Below are positions 37,940 to 50,372 of a stretch of DNA of 64,000 nt, one piece after another. Every line of letters begins with the position of its first letter. Positions within the stretch are counted from its first letter, which is position 1. Made by a program: the position numbers and the translations under genes. The notes under the pieces are model-generated. The model saw only the letters and a program-made list of their open reading frames with translations. It did no database searches and was not told the DNA's origin. Source of the DNA: Agelaius tricolor (taxonomy: Eukaryota; Chordata; Aves; Passeriformes; Icteridae); contig JALJCS010000020.1 in NCBI GenBank assembly GCA_023055355.1, positions 6,369,001-6,433,000 of the forward strand. Reading direction: 5' to 3'.

Positions 37940-38050
37940 CACTTTCCCCCCTCTCTAGATAAGTTATTTAATCTCTGTCCCTCTGTTTCTTCTGTAAAAC
38001 AAGGATAACTTATCTCCTGGTACTTTACTGCTTAGTAGTTGTAAACCCTG
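37940..38050 (+). mobile_element. MIR-like SINE tail (ancient)
   Basis: AAGTTATTTAATCTCTGTCC, CTCTGTTTCTTCTGTAAAAC and AAGGATAACTTATCTCCTGG appear in the order and spacing of the MIR consensus AAGTTACTTAACCTCTCTGTGCCTCAGTTTCCTCATCTGTAAA (read here in parts) and its following GGATAATA block. Only the core and 3' half are visible. An L2-type tail or a related SINE is possible. Confidence 0.6.
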
Positions 38051-41000
38051 CAAGCAGGATCTTTTTGATAGGGAGTACATTAAGATTAAAGTACACGGTG
38101 TTTTGTTCTGAAGAGTTTGAGGATGAAATTTATAGGCAACTGTGAGCTGCATGTTTGCTTATGATAAAATTGGGGGATGAAGTATAAAGGAACAGACATT
38201 GGTACTGGCCGTGGAACTTGCAGCTTTTCAGTACAAACAGCCTCTTGTTTGTGGTGATAAAGGCAAGAAATCCAGTGTATTCTACCAGCTACAAATAGCT
38301 GCATGGGGTAGAGCTTTTCACTCTGTAAAAATGGTCTTTTTCTCGTTCTCAAATCAGTCTCTCAGCTGTTCCTGCTAAAAGGTCCTCTCTCCACTTGTTT
38401 AATGACTGTGAATTTTTGTTGCTCTAACAGGAAAAAGCATCTTTTGCTGTGGAACGTCCTCCAGCCACTGCTGTCCTCTCCTCCCCCTCCCTTTTCTGTA
38501 TTCTAAGGATTTAGTTTGTGAAATTCCCCCCAATCCTTGGGCTTAATCAGCTGGAAAGTGCAGACAGCAGCCTGGCAGGGCAGTGGGTTGCTCTGGAGGA
38601 CCCTCCTGCTCCCAGCCCCTGCTGCCTGCCCTGCTTGGCTCATGGACTGATGGCTCTGGAAGCACCCCAGGATTGCTGCAGCACATCAGAGTGCCCTGCA
38701 GAGCACAGCCCTTCCCCTGCATCTGCCCTTGGGATTTCTGACTCCTCTTCCAGAGCTCTGCCAAGTCCAACAGCAGCCCTGCTTTATTTTTACCACCTCC
38801 CAGCTCTTCTGGATGTTGTGTATATATTGGGAATACTGGGGAGGGGTATGAGGTTTGTGTGGATGCTGAAGAATTTTGGAGAGGGAAATTGTCTTGGTAG
38901 CCTTGGGGTATGGTTTTATAACTAATAACTGGAGATGTCTTTTTGCTTCTCTCTGATGGATCCACTGTCTTAAAGCTTTTTGGTAACAAGATTCAAAACT
39001 GATATTTAATCTTTGACTACGGGAAAAGATGAAAAACTGAAAGATCATTTCTCCTCAAGATTGTACATTGAGATATTTCTGGATGTGTGTCTCTGTGGGT
39101 TGTTCTTCATTGCCAGCCCCTTCCACAAACACAGCTCATCATCTTGTGCCATTGATCATTCCCTCGTGGTTTTGAGCCAGAAAATCTCAAAGGCATTTCA
39201 TACCTGCTTAGGGGAATTTTTAATAATAATGGGCCACTGGGGCAGGTGTCCTGGAAAGCTTTTCAATGGTGGATCAAAATCTGAACTAAAATATTAAAAA
39301 AACCCTGATAACCCAACACCAAACCCACCCAAACTGTGTAATGCATATAATGAAGGCTGTGAGCCATTTGCTTCCCCAGAATTCACACTGGTGCGCTGTT
39401 TAACCTGTGATGTGGGTTAAATACCCCTAAGAGAGGTTGTCTAGTACAAGCCTTAGATCTTGCAAAATGAGGAAATCATGGTTTAGGCAGGTGTGTGAAA
39501 GGCTCCTTTAAAAAGAGCACAGGGCCACATTAACAGGGTTGTAGCTGGGATAATCAGGAGAGTTATGTGTGGAGCTGCTGCAATGATTGCTGCCAGGGCT
39601 GCTCTGCATCCCTTTACAAGAGAATTATATCCATGGCATGGTATTAATGTGTTTACATGGAATCAGGGGGAGTCTGGGCTAGGGCACTGCTTCTTGACCC
39701 TGTCAGAGCTCTAGATCATGGCCTAAAGAGGGGATTTTGCAGTGGCACAGGACCATCAGGGGGAAAACTTTCCTTTGGGACTGTATTCCTCTTGTTTTGT
39801 TGATATTGTTTCAATAAATTGCAGGAAAAAGCAGCAGAATACCCAGATATGGAGAAGCAGGTGGCTGGTCTGTGGGTCAGTGGCAGGGCTGTGTTATGTT
39901 CAGTATTATTGTTACTTGGAAATTTTGTTTTTTCCTCTGCATTTTGTTGAATTCTCCATCTCTCCTTGTACATCATAGATGGGAAAATTGCAGGGAGAGT
40001 TGCACAAAGCTGCCTTTCTTGTCATTTCTGCTTAAATCTCACGTGACAGTTGGACAGAAGCTGTTTTCACTGCTTGAAGCGAGGGGGAGGTGAAATGGGT
40101 GGTGGATTTCTAAAGAAAACTATATATACTTATTTTTCTGCATGCAGGCAGCTTGTGTTTGTGGTGGTGTGGGCAAGGAAGCACCTCATTACACAATCTA
40201 TATTGGGTCTGTAGTGGAGAGAGCTTGATTTCCTCCTGGGTACAGATTTATCTCCCCTGTCAATTGAGTTTGGATACCCCTGTGGAGGGGATTTATTCTG
40301 CCTTTCCTTCCCAACCAGTGACTGCTGGGGGAAATGCATGCAGTGGGAACACAGGGTGCACTTTGCCTTTTTATTTATTTCTTCCTTTTTTATTTATTTC
40401 TCTTTTCCTCTCCTTTCAGTGGAGAATAGGTGCAGGGTGGAGATGTTTCTAAACCACATTAATTGGTTGTGAGTCGGCCTCTGGCCAGAGCTGACCAGCC
40501 AGGGCCAGTCATCAGCCCTGTGGCATGGCCAGACCAGTCTGGGCTTGCATCACACACAGCCTGAGCCCTTCACTCTCAGGAGGGCTGGAAAAAGCACAGT
40601 TGAGCTGTGGCTGGGATTTCCTGGCTCGGATGCAGGAGCTGCAGTCTCTCCAGACTGGGGCAGTGGGTTGGTGAGTGTGTCCCAGCAAACTGCAGGAAAG
40701 GGCAGGGCTGTGCTTCCTCCATCTGCTGCTGCCTCCCCAGGGCTGTGCTGCTGGGCTTGGTGAAGCTTCAGAGACACCTGGGTGTGCTGGGGCACCCGTG
40801 GGCCCCCTGTGACTGAAAACAAGGGCAGGGAATCCAGTTGGAGTAAATCCTGAAATGATGGAGAACTGGCCATGCTTGACCCCACGCCCATTGCCTCCTT
40901 CACCCCGAGGTCAGTGGCTGGCAGGACTGACTCACCCCTGGCTTCTGCTGAATAAAACATTGCAACTGCAGCCTCAAAGTGGAAGTGGAGCTGGTCCTGG

Positions 41001-42857
41001 AGTGCTGGAGCTCCAGGTAAGCTCATGGCCAGCCTTCCCAGCAGCAGCAGCAGCAGCATAGTGCCAGCTGTTGTGTGGAGCTCTGTGAGGTACAGCAAGG
41101 CAAGGAGAGAGGAGTGGTCCCCTGGTGGCTGCTGTCCCTGAGGCTGGGCTGTAGATGAGCAGATCTGTCCAACGTGTTCTTAGTGCTAGGAGCAAGTCAG
41201 GCTCTGTCCTGTGGCCACAACGAAGTTTTGCCATGAGAAGTCAGCTGAGCTGGGGCATGGCTGTGCTGCTGGGCTTGGCCAGCTTGGTTACACAGCTCTG
41301 CCCCTCCTGGTGCTCTTGCAGCAGCTGTAAGGGAATCAAACCTCAAATTTAAGTTGGTGTTTTAAAATCATGCACTCTTCAGAACAGCAGTCAGGGCTGG
41401 GGTACAATGCAGTGCTGTATGGGGGAAAGAGAGGAGCAGTTGGCACTGGTGTTACACACTCTGGTTGTTTTTAGTGCGATATTCTAGATGTCTCTAAGGG
41501 TAAATAATTTAAAATACATTTACTTGTTGATTTAAATCTCTGCATCCCTGGGCTTTGGGCCAGTTCAGGTCTAAAACAGAGGGTTTTTTTTGTTGCAGAA
41601 ACTTCTTTTTTCTCATTCCACCACTTTGTTCCCTCTAGGAGCGTGGGGATGCCCAGCCGGGCTCAGCTCATGCAGCCTGGGTCGAGCAGTGAGCCTGGCT
41701 TTGGGTGAAGGCTGTGAGCAGAGAACGTTATCCCAGGCTGGCATTTGTGCTCTCTGGATTCATGGGGACACACGGTGTCCAGCAGGAAGGGGTGGGAGAA
41801 TGAGCCCCATTGTTTGCCAGGGGATAATGTCTGCACAGTGTGAAAGTCAGCTGGAGACTTGGCACAACAGAATTGCAGTGTGCACACGCACGTGGTGTAG
41901 GGAGCCCTGGGGACAGCCAGCACTTCCCTCTGCCTGCCTGGCTTCTGATGGGCTCAGCACTCAGGCAGGGTCTCCTGTGATATTTAATAGGAAGGATGGG
42001 TGATCAGGTTTAGTTTGGGTTGCTTTCATAAGTGCCTGGGGAAAACAACTTACAACAGAAGGAACAAAGGTCGTCTCACACACATGACGAAAAATGTGGC
42101 AAAAATGCATTGCAGTTGCACCAATTCTCTTTACCATTATGACTTTATTGGACTAGAGAGGAAATGGGAACCCAGGAGAGGTATAGTGAAGAGATGACCT
42201 TTTGGAGTCCAAGGGAAAAATACTTTGTCCAAAAGCTTACAGTTATGTATTAAAAGTTGTCACCTTCCTACCCCTCTGTCCATATCTTTTTCCTGTTGTT
42301 TTTTCTGCATCAATCTCATAGACTGTTTTTCTCCTGGCTTATTTGCTGACTCTAGGTATGTGGTGCTTGCCTGTTCTCTCTGAATTCTGCCTTCCTTTAG
42401 CAGACAGCAGCACTAAGGCACATGTGAGTGAAGAGCAGAGCAGGATTTGAGTGTTGTTGAGTGTTTTGAGAAATGGTGATCTTTCCCCTGAAGGACTGAG
42501 CTCTCAGATCTGAACCTGGCAATCCCCCTAAATTGGACTTGGCTTTCTCTGGGAACTGTAAAACCAGCAAATTTTCAAAACCTCCTGCTAATGGCTTGCT
42601 GAGTGAAGATCAATAGAGATGCCTAGAGGAGCCAGGCCTGGAGAAAGAACATATAATGCAAGCTGCCTGATTAATTTGCTCTGGAGAATAAAAGCCTTCA
42701 GAGATGAGAACAGGGTATAAAATAAGTAGTCATAGACTTGCTATCCACTGAATAGAATATGTTAACTTCTTCAGTCTGGTTAAGGGTTTCCAGTATTAAT
42801 TTTGTAATGGCAGAGTGTAACTTAGAGGGAATAGTCAGAGTATGGAAGAGACCCCTG

Positions 42858-42887
42858 CCTATTGCTCTGTCACCTATTGCTCTGTCA
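42858..42887. repeat. 15-bp perfect tandem duplication
   Basis: CCTATTGCTCTGTCA occurs twice in direct succession (42858-42872 and 42873-42887). Non-coding, in intron 1. Confidence 0.85.
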
Positions 42888-45800
42888 CCACCTTTTACTT
42901 CTAATTCCGGTGTCATGCAAGCACAGGAAAGGAGATGTGTTGGCTTCAAAACTGGAATATGTATCTGCTTCCAGTCCTTGCAGTAGGTTCATGATTTTTA
43001 TTGTCAGTGCAGGAGTTTGAACAGTCCTGGCTGCAAACAGCAATAAGAAACTGTTTTCGTCCCTTTTGGGCAGTTTCAGTCTGTATTTAAATACAGTATT
43101 TCTTCAGGAGAATTAGAGTCATCTCTGTTCTCTGAGTCACGTTTAACCATCTTTGTTGGGCAACCACATCTGGGGTGGAGTGTGTCCTGGGTGAGCTGCT
43201 GGGTCCCAGAATTGAAGATGGGCAGTGAACAAAGCTGCCCTTGGAAGTGTTTGCATGCTTGTTTCTCAGCTGCTCCTAATTCAGATGACTCTGCCTTCCC
43301 CAGCCCAGTGACTTGCATGCTTGTGGTGTTTGTGTTGTTCTTCTTGATGGCTCCAGTTAGGAGACAAGTCCCTTTTCCAAAAGAAAAGAACTTTAAAGGC
43401 TGTTTTCTTGCACTCTCTTCTATTGCCATGATGCCCATGCTCAGACCATTGCTGGAAAAGAAAGGAAATTGGGATTTTGGCCAAGACACTGGTCCTAATC
43501 TTTTCCCTGTGTTTAGAGAGGTTTGTTAATCACAGGTGTTCAGAACCCCCAATAAATATCCTGGTGGTGCTTTGCCAGCAGCAAAGGTGTGGTGATGGCT
43601 TGACTGGATCCTGAAGTAATTACTTGGGCTTCCTGCACTACTGTGTTTCCACTGAGAAGAAAAATGTTATCCTAAAATCTTGTTTTCATGTTTGTTCTCA
43701 AGCTACTTAACATGCATGGTTTATTTTTAGAGAAAACAATGTCAGCCAGATTTGTGCTAATTGTTGGCAACAGTATGTTAGCCCCTCAAATGCTGACAGG
43801 GAGACAATGTTTGGTGATTGCAGCCATGCAAAGCTAAAAATGACTTTAATTAAACAATCATGAAGTATACTTTTCAATGTATGAGTAAAATAGTGTGTTT
43901 TTTGGATTGGAGTTTTATTTATGTAGTTTTTTTCGCTCAGTTGATTGCAGGTGTTGTGTGACAAATTGGATCTCATTGTGTTCTGCCTTTAATAATTATT
44001 CCTGAACATATGAAAAAGATGAAGACTGTGACAAGCCCCTCTCCTCATGACCCCTCCCCTTTGCTAGCATTGTAGTTGCTCTCTGCTTTAATTGCATTTA
44101 TTTGTGGGTTTTGTTTGGTTTTTAATTTGCTGTCCTAGGGTTTTTGGTGGTGTTTCTTTGGCTTCATTTTCACAGATCTTTCTTTTTTTATTTGAATGTT
44201 TGAAGGCCTTGGCTCACTTGGTAGTGCTGAGGCTCAGCTGAGCTACAGACACTCATTTTTCTTGTTTTGTGTGTGCAAAATTGGGCCAGTTTGTGGGGTG
44301 CAGCACAGGTGGGTCCTTCACCTTCCTCATGAGCTGTCCTTCTTCTGCTGGGTCTGGAGGGGCCCAGCAGATTTGATGGCTTTGTGAGTCCCCAAAGTGC
44401 TCTTTTTGTCCAGCTATGAGTGCATTTCTTGCCCCTGGTGTTTTGCTCTGTCTCAGGGATGTTCTGGAACCTCCTGGAATCCTGCTTGGCCTTGGGAAGA
44501 AGAGCAGCACTTGCTCTCTGAGGATGCACAAAGAGTTGCTGTGTATCTGGGGCAATTACCAACTGACTAATTTGGGAGTGTGCTTAGGCACCATGTGGTT
44601 TATTGTCAAGTTTCATTATAATTTCACAAAATCTTAATAAGAAAGTTTGGGAAGGAGAAAAAAAAAATCCCCACAACTCAAAAATCCCCATAGTCAGGAA
44701 TGATAAATATTCTCCAAAGTAATATTATTAAATTTATTTTTAATTTAATTTTTCTTTAAATCTGAATAGGCTTGTAGAAGTTGATGCTTCTGACTCTAGG
44801 GAGATTCTTGTTAGCAGCCTAGGGGTCCTGTTGATGGCAATTGTAGTAAATGAATTTTAATAAATATGAAATTAGGATTCTGTTCCAATTCTCCTACCCT
44901 ACTGAAATACAATTGTGATTTGGCTTGGAACACGCCCTTTTACTTTTGTTTTATAGAATAATGAGGCTTATGGGGCTGTTTTTTCTCATTTCTTTTCCTT
45001 GAGAAATCAATTATGTATTTTGTGTGGTGCCAGAGTAAACAGTGCATTCCAGAGCAGAGCAAAGAGCACAGCAGCTTGACTCTAATTCCACTGTTGCATC
45101 TTGTCTACCTTAAATCTCTAGCCATTTTAAAACCACTTAGAATTAATTATTGAGCTTTAAAGCACACTTCTCTTGTGCCTGCCTACAGTAGCCAGCAACA
45201 GAAAGGAGGATTGGATATAAATAAATGGTGTTGCATTGCATTCTCTGGTTTGAAGACATCTTTTTTCTCTTCATTTGTAACCTTTCAAGTGGAATTGCCT
45301 ATTGAAACGTGACTGTTGGTGTTGAATCAAGTGGCAGGGCTCCATGAGGCTTCAGAGTGCTGTGCAGTGACAGTGCAGAGGAAATTAGGTGTTTCAAAGA
45401 GCTGAACAAATTAGAAGGCAGAGAGTGCTACTTACAGCATATTAAAATAGGAGTTTTAAAGGGCCTTTGAACTTATTTTTCAGTGGCTGGGTCAGAAACA
45501 TGCTGTTTAGCCTGACAAAACTGCTTTTTCCTCTTTTGTTTGCTTGCATTGCTGGGCCTGGGGGAAGCAAGAAAGGAGGTTTTGTATAAGCAAGCTTGTC
45601 CAAAAGCTTAAATCAGTTGGGTTTATTGTTGGTGTTTCCTAAATACTCTTTAGCACTGGTCATGTATTTCTTAATTCTTACTTTGCCATGGTGGTTATTA
45701 AATCCTTTTGCCTGCTGCAACTCAGACCAGATCCAGTGTGTGTGCTGTTGGTTGCTAGAGTTTTTTTCCAGAAGGTAAAAGTATTGGTGTGACACCTTTA

Positions 45801-46719
45801 GAGCATCCTCACCACCTTCAGCAGTTGCTGTGTACCTGTTCTCACCCCTCATATCCCTCCTCCCATCTCTCCCCTAAAATGCCAGGCTGCCTGCTGTGGC
45901 CATCTTTGATCAAACAGCTTTTATTTTCATTCTGTACTGGGAGAAACTGCTCCAATTTTAGTAATGCAGTGGGTAGAAAGTAAGAAACTACTTGGAGGAA
46001 ACGTAGCATATCCCAATTAGCCAGAAGAAGCAAGAAGAAAAACATTGAGAGCAAACCCAAGCAAGCAGCCAGGAAAGCCAGCACTGTTTATTTTTGGCAG
46101 GAGCTGCTGAATGGAAGCTGCTTGTAGTTAATGCTGTTGGTGGCAAGATGCAGCCAGGGTCAGGTTACAGCTCGGATTCACTGACCAGTAAATGCTTTTC
46201 CTTTTTCTCTCTCCTGGTTTTTTCCCCCCTTCTTTTCCTTTTGCATAGATGTTTGGAGGACTTCTCTGGTGCTGGGCTGGTGAAATAATCTCCACAGCTC
46301 AGTGGCTCTTGCACATTGCCGAGGGTCTGAGTCTGCCCATTGTGCTGCTCCTGGCACAGGGAGTGCTGCTTGTATTTCAAAGCAGTGCAAGAGAAAACCT
46401 GACAGGCACAGCCAGGCTGGGCCAGTGCAGCGAGCTGGGCCAGCAGAGCTCTGGCAGAGGCAGCAGGAGCTGCTGCAGAGGTGCAGGGAGCCGGGCTGGC
46501 ACGGCTGCCATCAGCAGGCGCATTAAACAGATCATGTCCTGTAATGCCGGGGTTTGATCACTGCCAGGGCAGGAGGGGAGGCTTTGGACATGAGTGGAAG
46601 GCCCTGATGGAAGATAAATAGAGGAATTCCTTAGGACACAATAAGGAGATCTGCTGGAGGATGGCAAATGTATTTGCTGGTGGGTGAGAGCCTCTCCTTT
46701 CCCTCTGTGCATCCTCGAC

Positions 46720-47000
46720 TGTTGCTGCCCTGTTGCTCTAGGATGTGAAATAAAACGATGCAGACACTGGAATCTCCAAGGTAAAAAAGGGACTTCTATT
46801 TTTCTGACTCCAACATTTATACATTTCCAAAAGTGACAGTGGATTGGAGGGTGAAAGGGCCACCTCTCCAATGACACTGGGCAATCCAACAGTCCATCAA
46901 ATTTCTCCTCTTCTATAAAAGAATGCAAAACAATAAGTTATTTACATAAAGCGTGTGAAAAAAATTTGTTACAAAAATATAAACATCAGAAGGCTTAGAA
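46720..47000 (-). mobile_element. Possible solo LTR of an endogenous retrovirus
   Basis: Read on the minus strand, the block shows a promoter-like order: a CCAATCCACTG word, then a TGTATAAATG TATA-like word about 25 bp later, then a T-rich stretch with TTTTATTTCACA, ending near GGGCAGCAACA. This resembles the U3-R-U5 plan of short avian LTRs. No internal retroviral genes, no second LTR and no clear target-site duplication are visible, and I cannot name a family. It could equally be unique sequence with chance promoter words. Confidence 0.35.
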
Positions 47001-47127
47001 AATCTTAAAAAATCAGGTTGACACTGCCCCTCAGCCTCTGTGACTTTCAAAATCACTTTTTGTTTGCTTCTCTTTGGAATCTTAAAAGGAGATAAAAGTC
47101 ACGCTAAAAAATCAACTCCACAAGAGA

Positions 47128-47212
47128 AATAACCAACCCCCCTTTCAAATACAAGCAAACAAACCCAACCACACACAAGCAACAACAACAAAAAGAACCC
47201 AAACCATTTTAA
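47128..47212. repeat. A/C-rich low-complexity tract
   Basis: Strongly A- and C-biased stretch with CAAACAAACCCAACC, ACACACAAGC and AACAACAACA words. Low complexity with no coding sense. Confidence 0.6.
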
Positions 47213-49943
47213 AACTGTTTTGTGTTCTCTTTCCTGTCAATTGCTTGTTTTCATTCCAGGAGGAAAAAAAACACCAAAACATAATTTGTGTTCGTTTGTA
47301 GATGAGAAGAAACTTACTTCTCTCAAAACAGAATATGGAGTAGATATTTAAATATAATTTTGCAAGGTAAATAGTTTCCCTCAGTCTTCCACTTTAAATA
47401 CTTGAATTCCCTGTTTTACAGTTTCTGCATTGAAGCATCAGCAGAGAAAATTCCCCCAGCAGCATCCTCTGAACTGGGAGCAGAGATCTGTTATCTAACC
47501 CACAGTCTGGCATGTTTATTAATACCTTTTGCTACAGTGTTACAGTTCATTAACACCACGTTGGGAAGTTTTAAATCCAGACAACAAATACTTTCTAATT
47601 AGAGTTAAGGGATAGCTTGTTGCAGCTGTAATCTTCTGTTTTGCTGTAATGGTTTTAAAGTAAAAAAAAAAATAGAAAAAGGAAGCTCACATCTCTGCAG
47701 AGTTTCTGTGTGGCAGAACTATTGGAAAATTGGTCATCTCCTGGCAGGCAACGTCTGTGTTATTTTTCCTTCTCCTCCCTACAAATCAATGATTATAACT
47801 AGTTTTCTCCTTCTGCTGTGGTTGCCTTTTTGGTGCCTGTATAAGAGTTCAGCTGTGAAATAAAGCATTCCTGTATTTCTGTGTGGAAGTGCAGAATTGA
47901 GATGCATTGGCTGTAGTGCTGGGGAGCCTTGCTGCATTTTTCATATTCTCATTTAGTGAGATGCAGAGATTAGCTGGAGCTCAGTCATCCTGCAGCATTT
48001 CTGGAAGTAACTGAAAATCCATCTAATTGCAAAGCCCAAGGCTAATAAAAAGCACATATGTGCAACTCACAAAAGAGAGCAGCTAAAGATTGGAAGCCTA
48101 TTGTAATCTTATCTCAGTTGGGGAAAAATTAAGGATGTATTTGGCTCAAATTATTCTCTTTGTCTCCCTAGCTGTGAGAATCAGTAATGACCATCTTCCC
48201 GCAAAACTGATGTTTCAAATTATCTCCTTTTTGTCACTGGGTGGTCACTGCACTGCTGAGGTGGCTGGTGTGGGTGAGATCTCAGCTGAGATTTCAGCTT
48301 CAGCAGAGGTTCTGAGATTTCAGAACCCTGAGTGTTTGTACAGTGTCCTCTTCATGTTAGTGCTGGGATTCTAATGTGCATTTTTGCTAAGGTTTGGAAA
48401 TCTCACCTTGTGAGTGACACCCTTTAAATCCTGGAGGCTCCTGCTTGACTGTGGCCACATAGGTGTTGGTAGAGCTACACTTGTTTGGTGCACACATTAC
48501 ATTTAAACTGCTTTGGTTGAAAACTAAGGGAAGGAAGGGCAGAGAGTAAATGATCTATTGCTCTTTCCTTCAATGCACATACCTGCCCCAGAGATGAGTT
48601 TCCAGTAGCAGCAGCTCACTGAGTTGGTTCACTAAATTCAAATGTGTCCTACCCCCCCAAATGGTGGGACTAAACACCAGCTTGAGAATTTAAATATTGA
48701 AATGATTGATTTTTACTTCTGGGAAAAAAACCCCTTGAATTATTTCCTCTCTAAAGGAAACATTGAATGTCTTGGTGGAAATGGTTGGTGTGTATTTCTG
48801 GAAAAAACAATTTGCTGAGCAGTTCCCAGCAGCTACATTTGTTCCTCTTGGAGCATCTGACCAGAAAAAGAAGGGCTTGCAAGGGAATCTAATGCTCCTG
48901 ACTGGGTACACAAATATTCACCTACTCAGGAACCGAGTTTAAATTTTAATAGGCAAGTGTAACTGTTGAGAAAGCAGATGTACTCCTTTTAGTTCAGTTG
49001 TGCAGAGACTTCTCACATGTTTACAGTTAAGGAAATGGGAAGTCCCATGGGACGTTGGGGGAAATGCTTGGAAACATGCTGTGGCTCTCTGCTAGATCAA
49101 GGCTAATGCTGTACTCATTTTTTAATTTAAATTCTACTAACATTTTGCTAGCCAAAAATCCCTAAAATCTGCAAGAAAACTGTACAGCAGTGCTTTTAGT
49201 TAATTTCTTATTCACAAGACCCTAGATGTTCTGGTAAGTTGTTGAAATGACTCCCATTTAACTGCTGCTGATATAAACTTTGCCAGTGAGACAAGAAGAC
49301 AAGAATTTGCTTTAGCCAGTGTTTGAATGGGCCAGCCCAGTGTCCCTGTGACAGCTGAGCCCAAAGTGTGACAGGGCAGCCCAGCTGCCTGTTCTCCCCA
49401 CGTGTGTGTGTGTGTTGTACCAGATCCCATCTCTCGTCTGGGCTGAGTCAGGAGTTTCCCCATCCTCCTGCACAAAGTCCATAGTACAGCCTTCAGGGAG
49501 TGACAGCTTTGAATGTGGTTTGCCTTCTTTAAAAAAAAAATAAAATCAGTTTGACATACATTGCAGTTATTCTCTGGAGCGGAATAAACCATATTGCAAT
49601 ATTATAAATGAGCCTGTGTCATCTTTTCATTCCCTTTAGGGAGCTTCACCCACTCCTTGAAGCAGAGGGGAGCCTTTCTGCTGGCCACTGCTCAAAGCAC
49701 TCTTGGGCCTTTTCAGGGTGGGATGAAGACTTTAGGAAATGATGCAGTTTGTTGGCAGGAAAACACAGTGAGGTTGAGTGTTCTCTGTGAGCACCTTCCC
49801 TCATTCCTCCAGCAGCACTCCCAGAGCAGTGAACCCCAATGAACTCGAGCTTTTTTTGGGTTCCATGGTTTGAGGCCTACATGTGGTAACTGTGGAGATG
49901 GACATGTCTGACAGCAAAACAATAACCTCAATCAATTATGGTA

Positions 49944-49965
49944 ATAATTGATTATAATCAATTAT
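49944..49965. repeat. 22-bp perfect palindrome in AT-rich block
   Basis: The 22 bases ATAATTGATTATAATCAATT plus AT equal their own reverse complement. The surrounding 49929-49985 is an A/T-rich patchwork with a second small inverted repeat (CAATTAT...ATAATTG) and several TAATTG/CAATTA homeodomain-core words. Confidence 0.88.
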
Positions 49966-50135
49966 AATAACTGATAATAATCAGGCAATCTTCAACTCAG
50001 AGCAGCACTGGTACGCTGCTTTGTCTGGGCACTGCTCTGAGTCAAAAGTAGATGGAGAGTGAGCTGCTAGAGCTGAAATAAGTAGGAACAGTTGTTTTTA
50101 ATTTGCAGCAGGTAAAATAAAGCTTTAACTGCTTA

Positions 50136-50372
50136 GGTTCTTGGGAGTTTTGTTTCATTTTTTGTTGGGATTTTCTCTTGATGTCAGTGGTATGTGTTCT
50201 GGAGAAACAATAGGGACCATTAATAATTGAGGAACTTGCCCGGTGTTGGTTTTGGTTCTTGGGGATTTTACTTCATTTTTTGTTGGGACTTTCTCTTGGT
50301 GTCAGTGGTGTGTGTCCTGGAGAAGCAATAGGGACCATTAATAATTGAGGAACTTGCCTGGTGTTGGTTTTG
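50136..50372. repeat. 118-bp tandem duplication
   Basis: Two adjacent copies (about 50136-50253 and 50254-50372) at about 90-95 percent identity by eye. Both run from GGTTCTTGGG through TTTGTTGGGA, CTCTTG.TGTCAGTGG and AATAGGGACCATTAATAATTG to GGTGTTGGTTTTGG. It lies in intron 1 and is non-coding. A 236-codon minus-strand open frame crosses it but resembles nothing known. Confidence 0.9.

Noticed and set aside
40550..41098. 182-codon minus-strand open frame
   Set aside because: Leu/Ala/Ser-rich, unfamiliar and in GC-richer intron sequence where frames of this length occur by chance.
46377..46928. 183-codon minus-strand open frame
   Set aside because: Overlaps the possible LTR and a Gln/Leu-rich CAG-like stretch. 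It has no retroviral or cellular protein resemblance.
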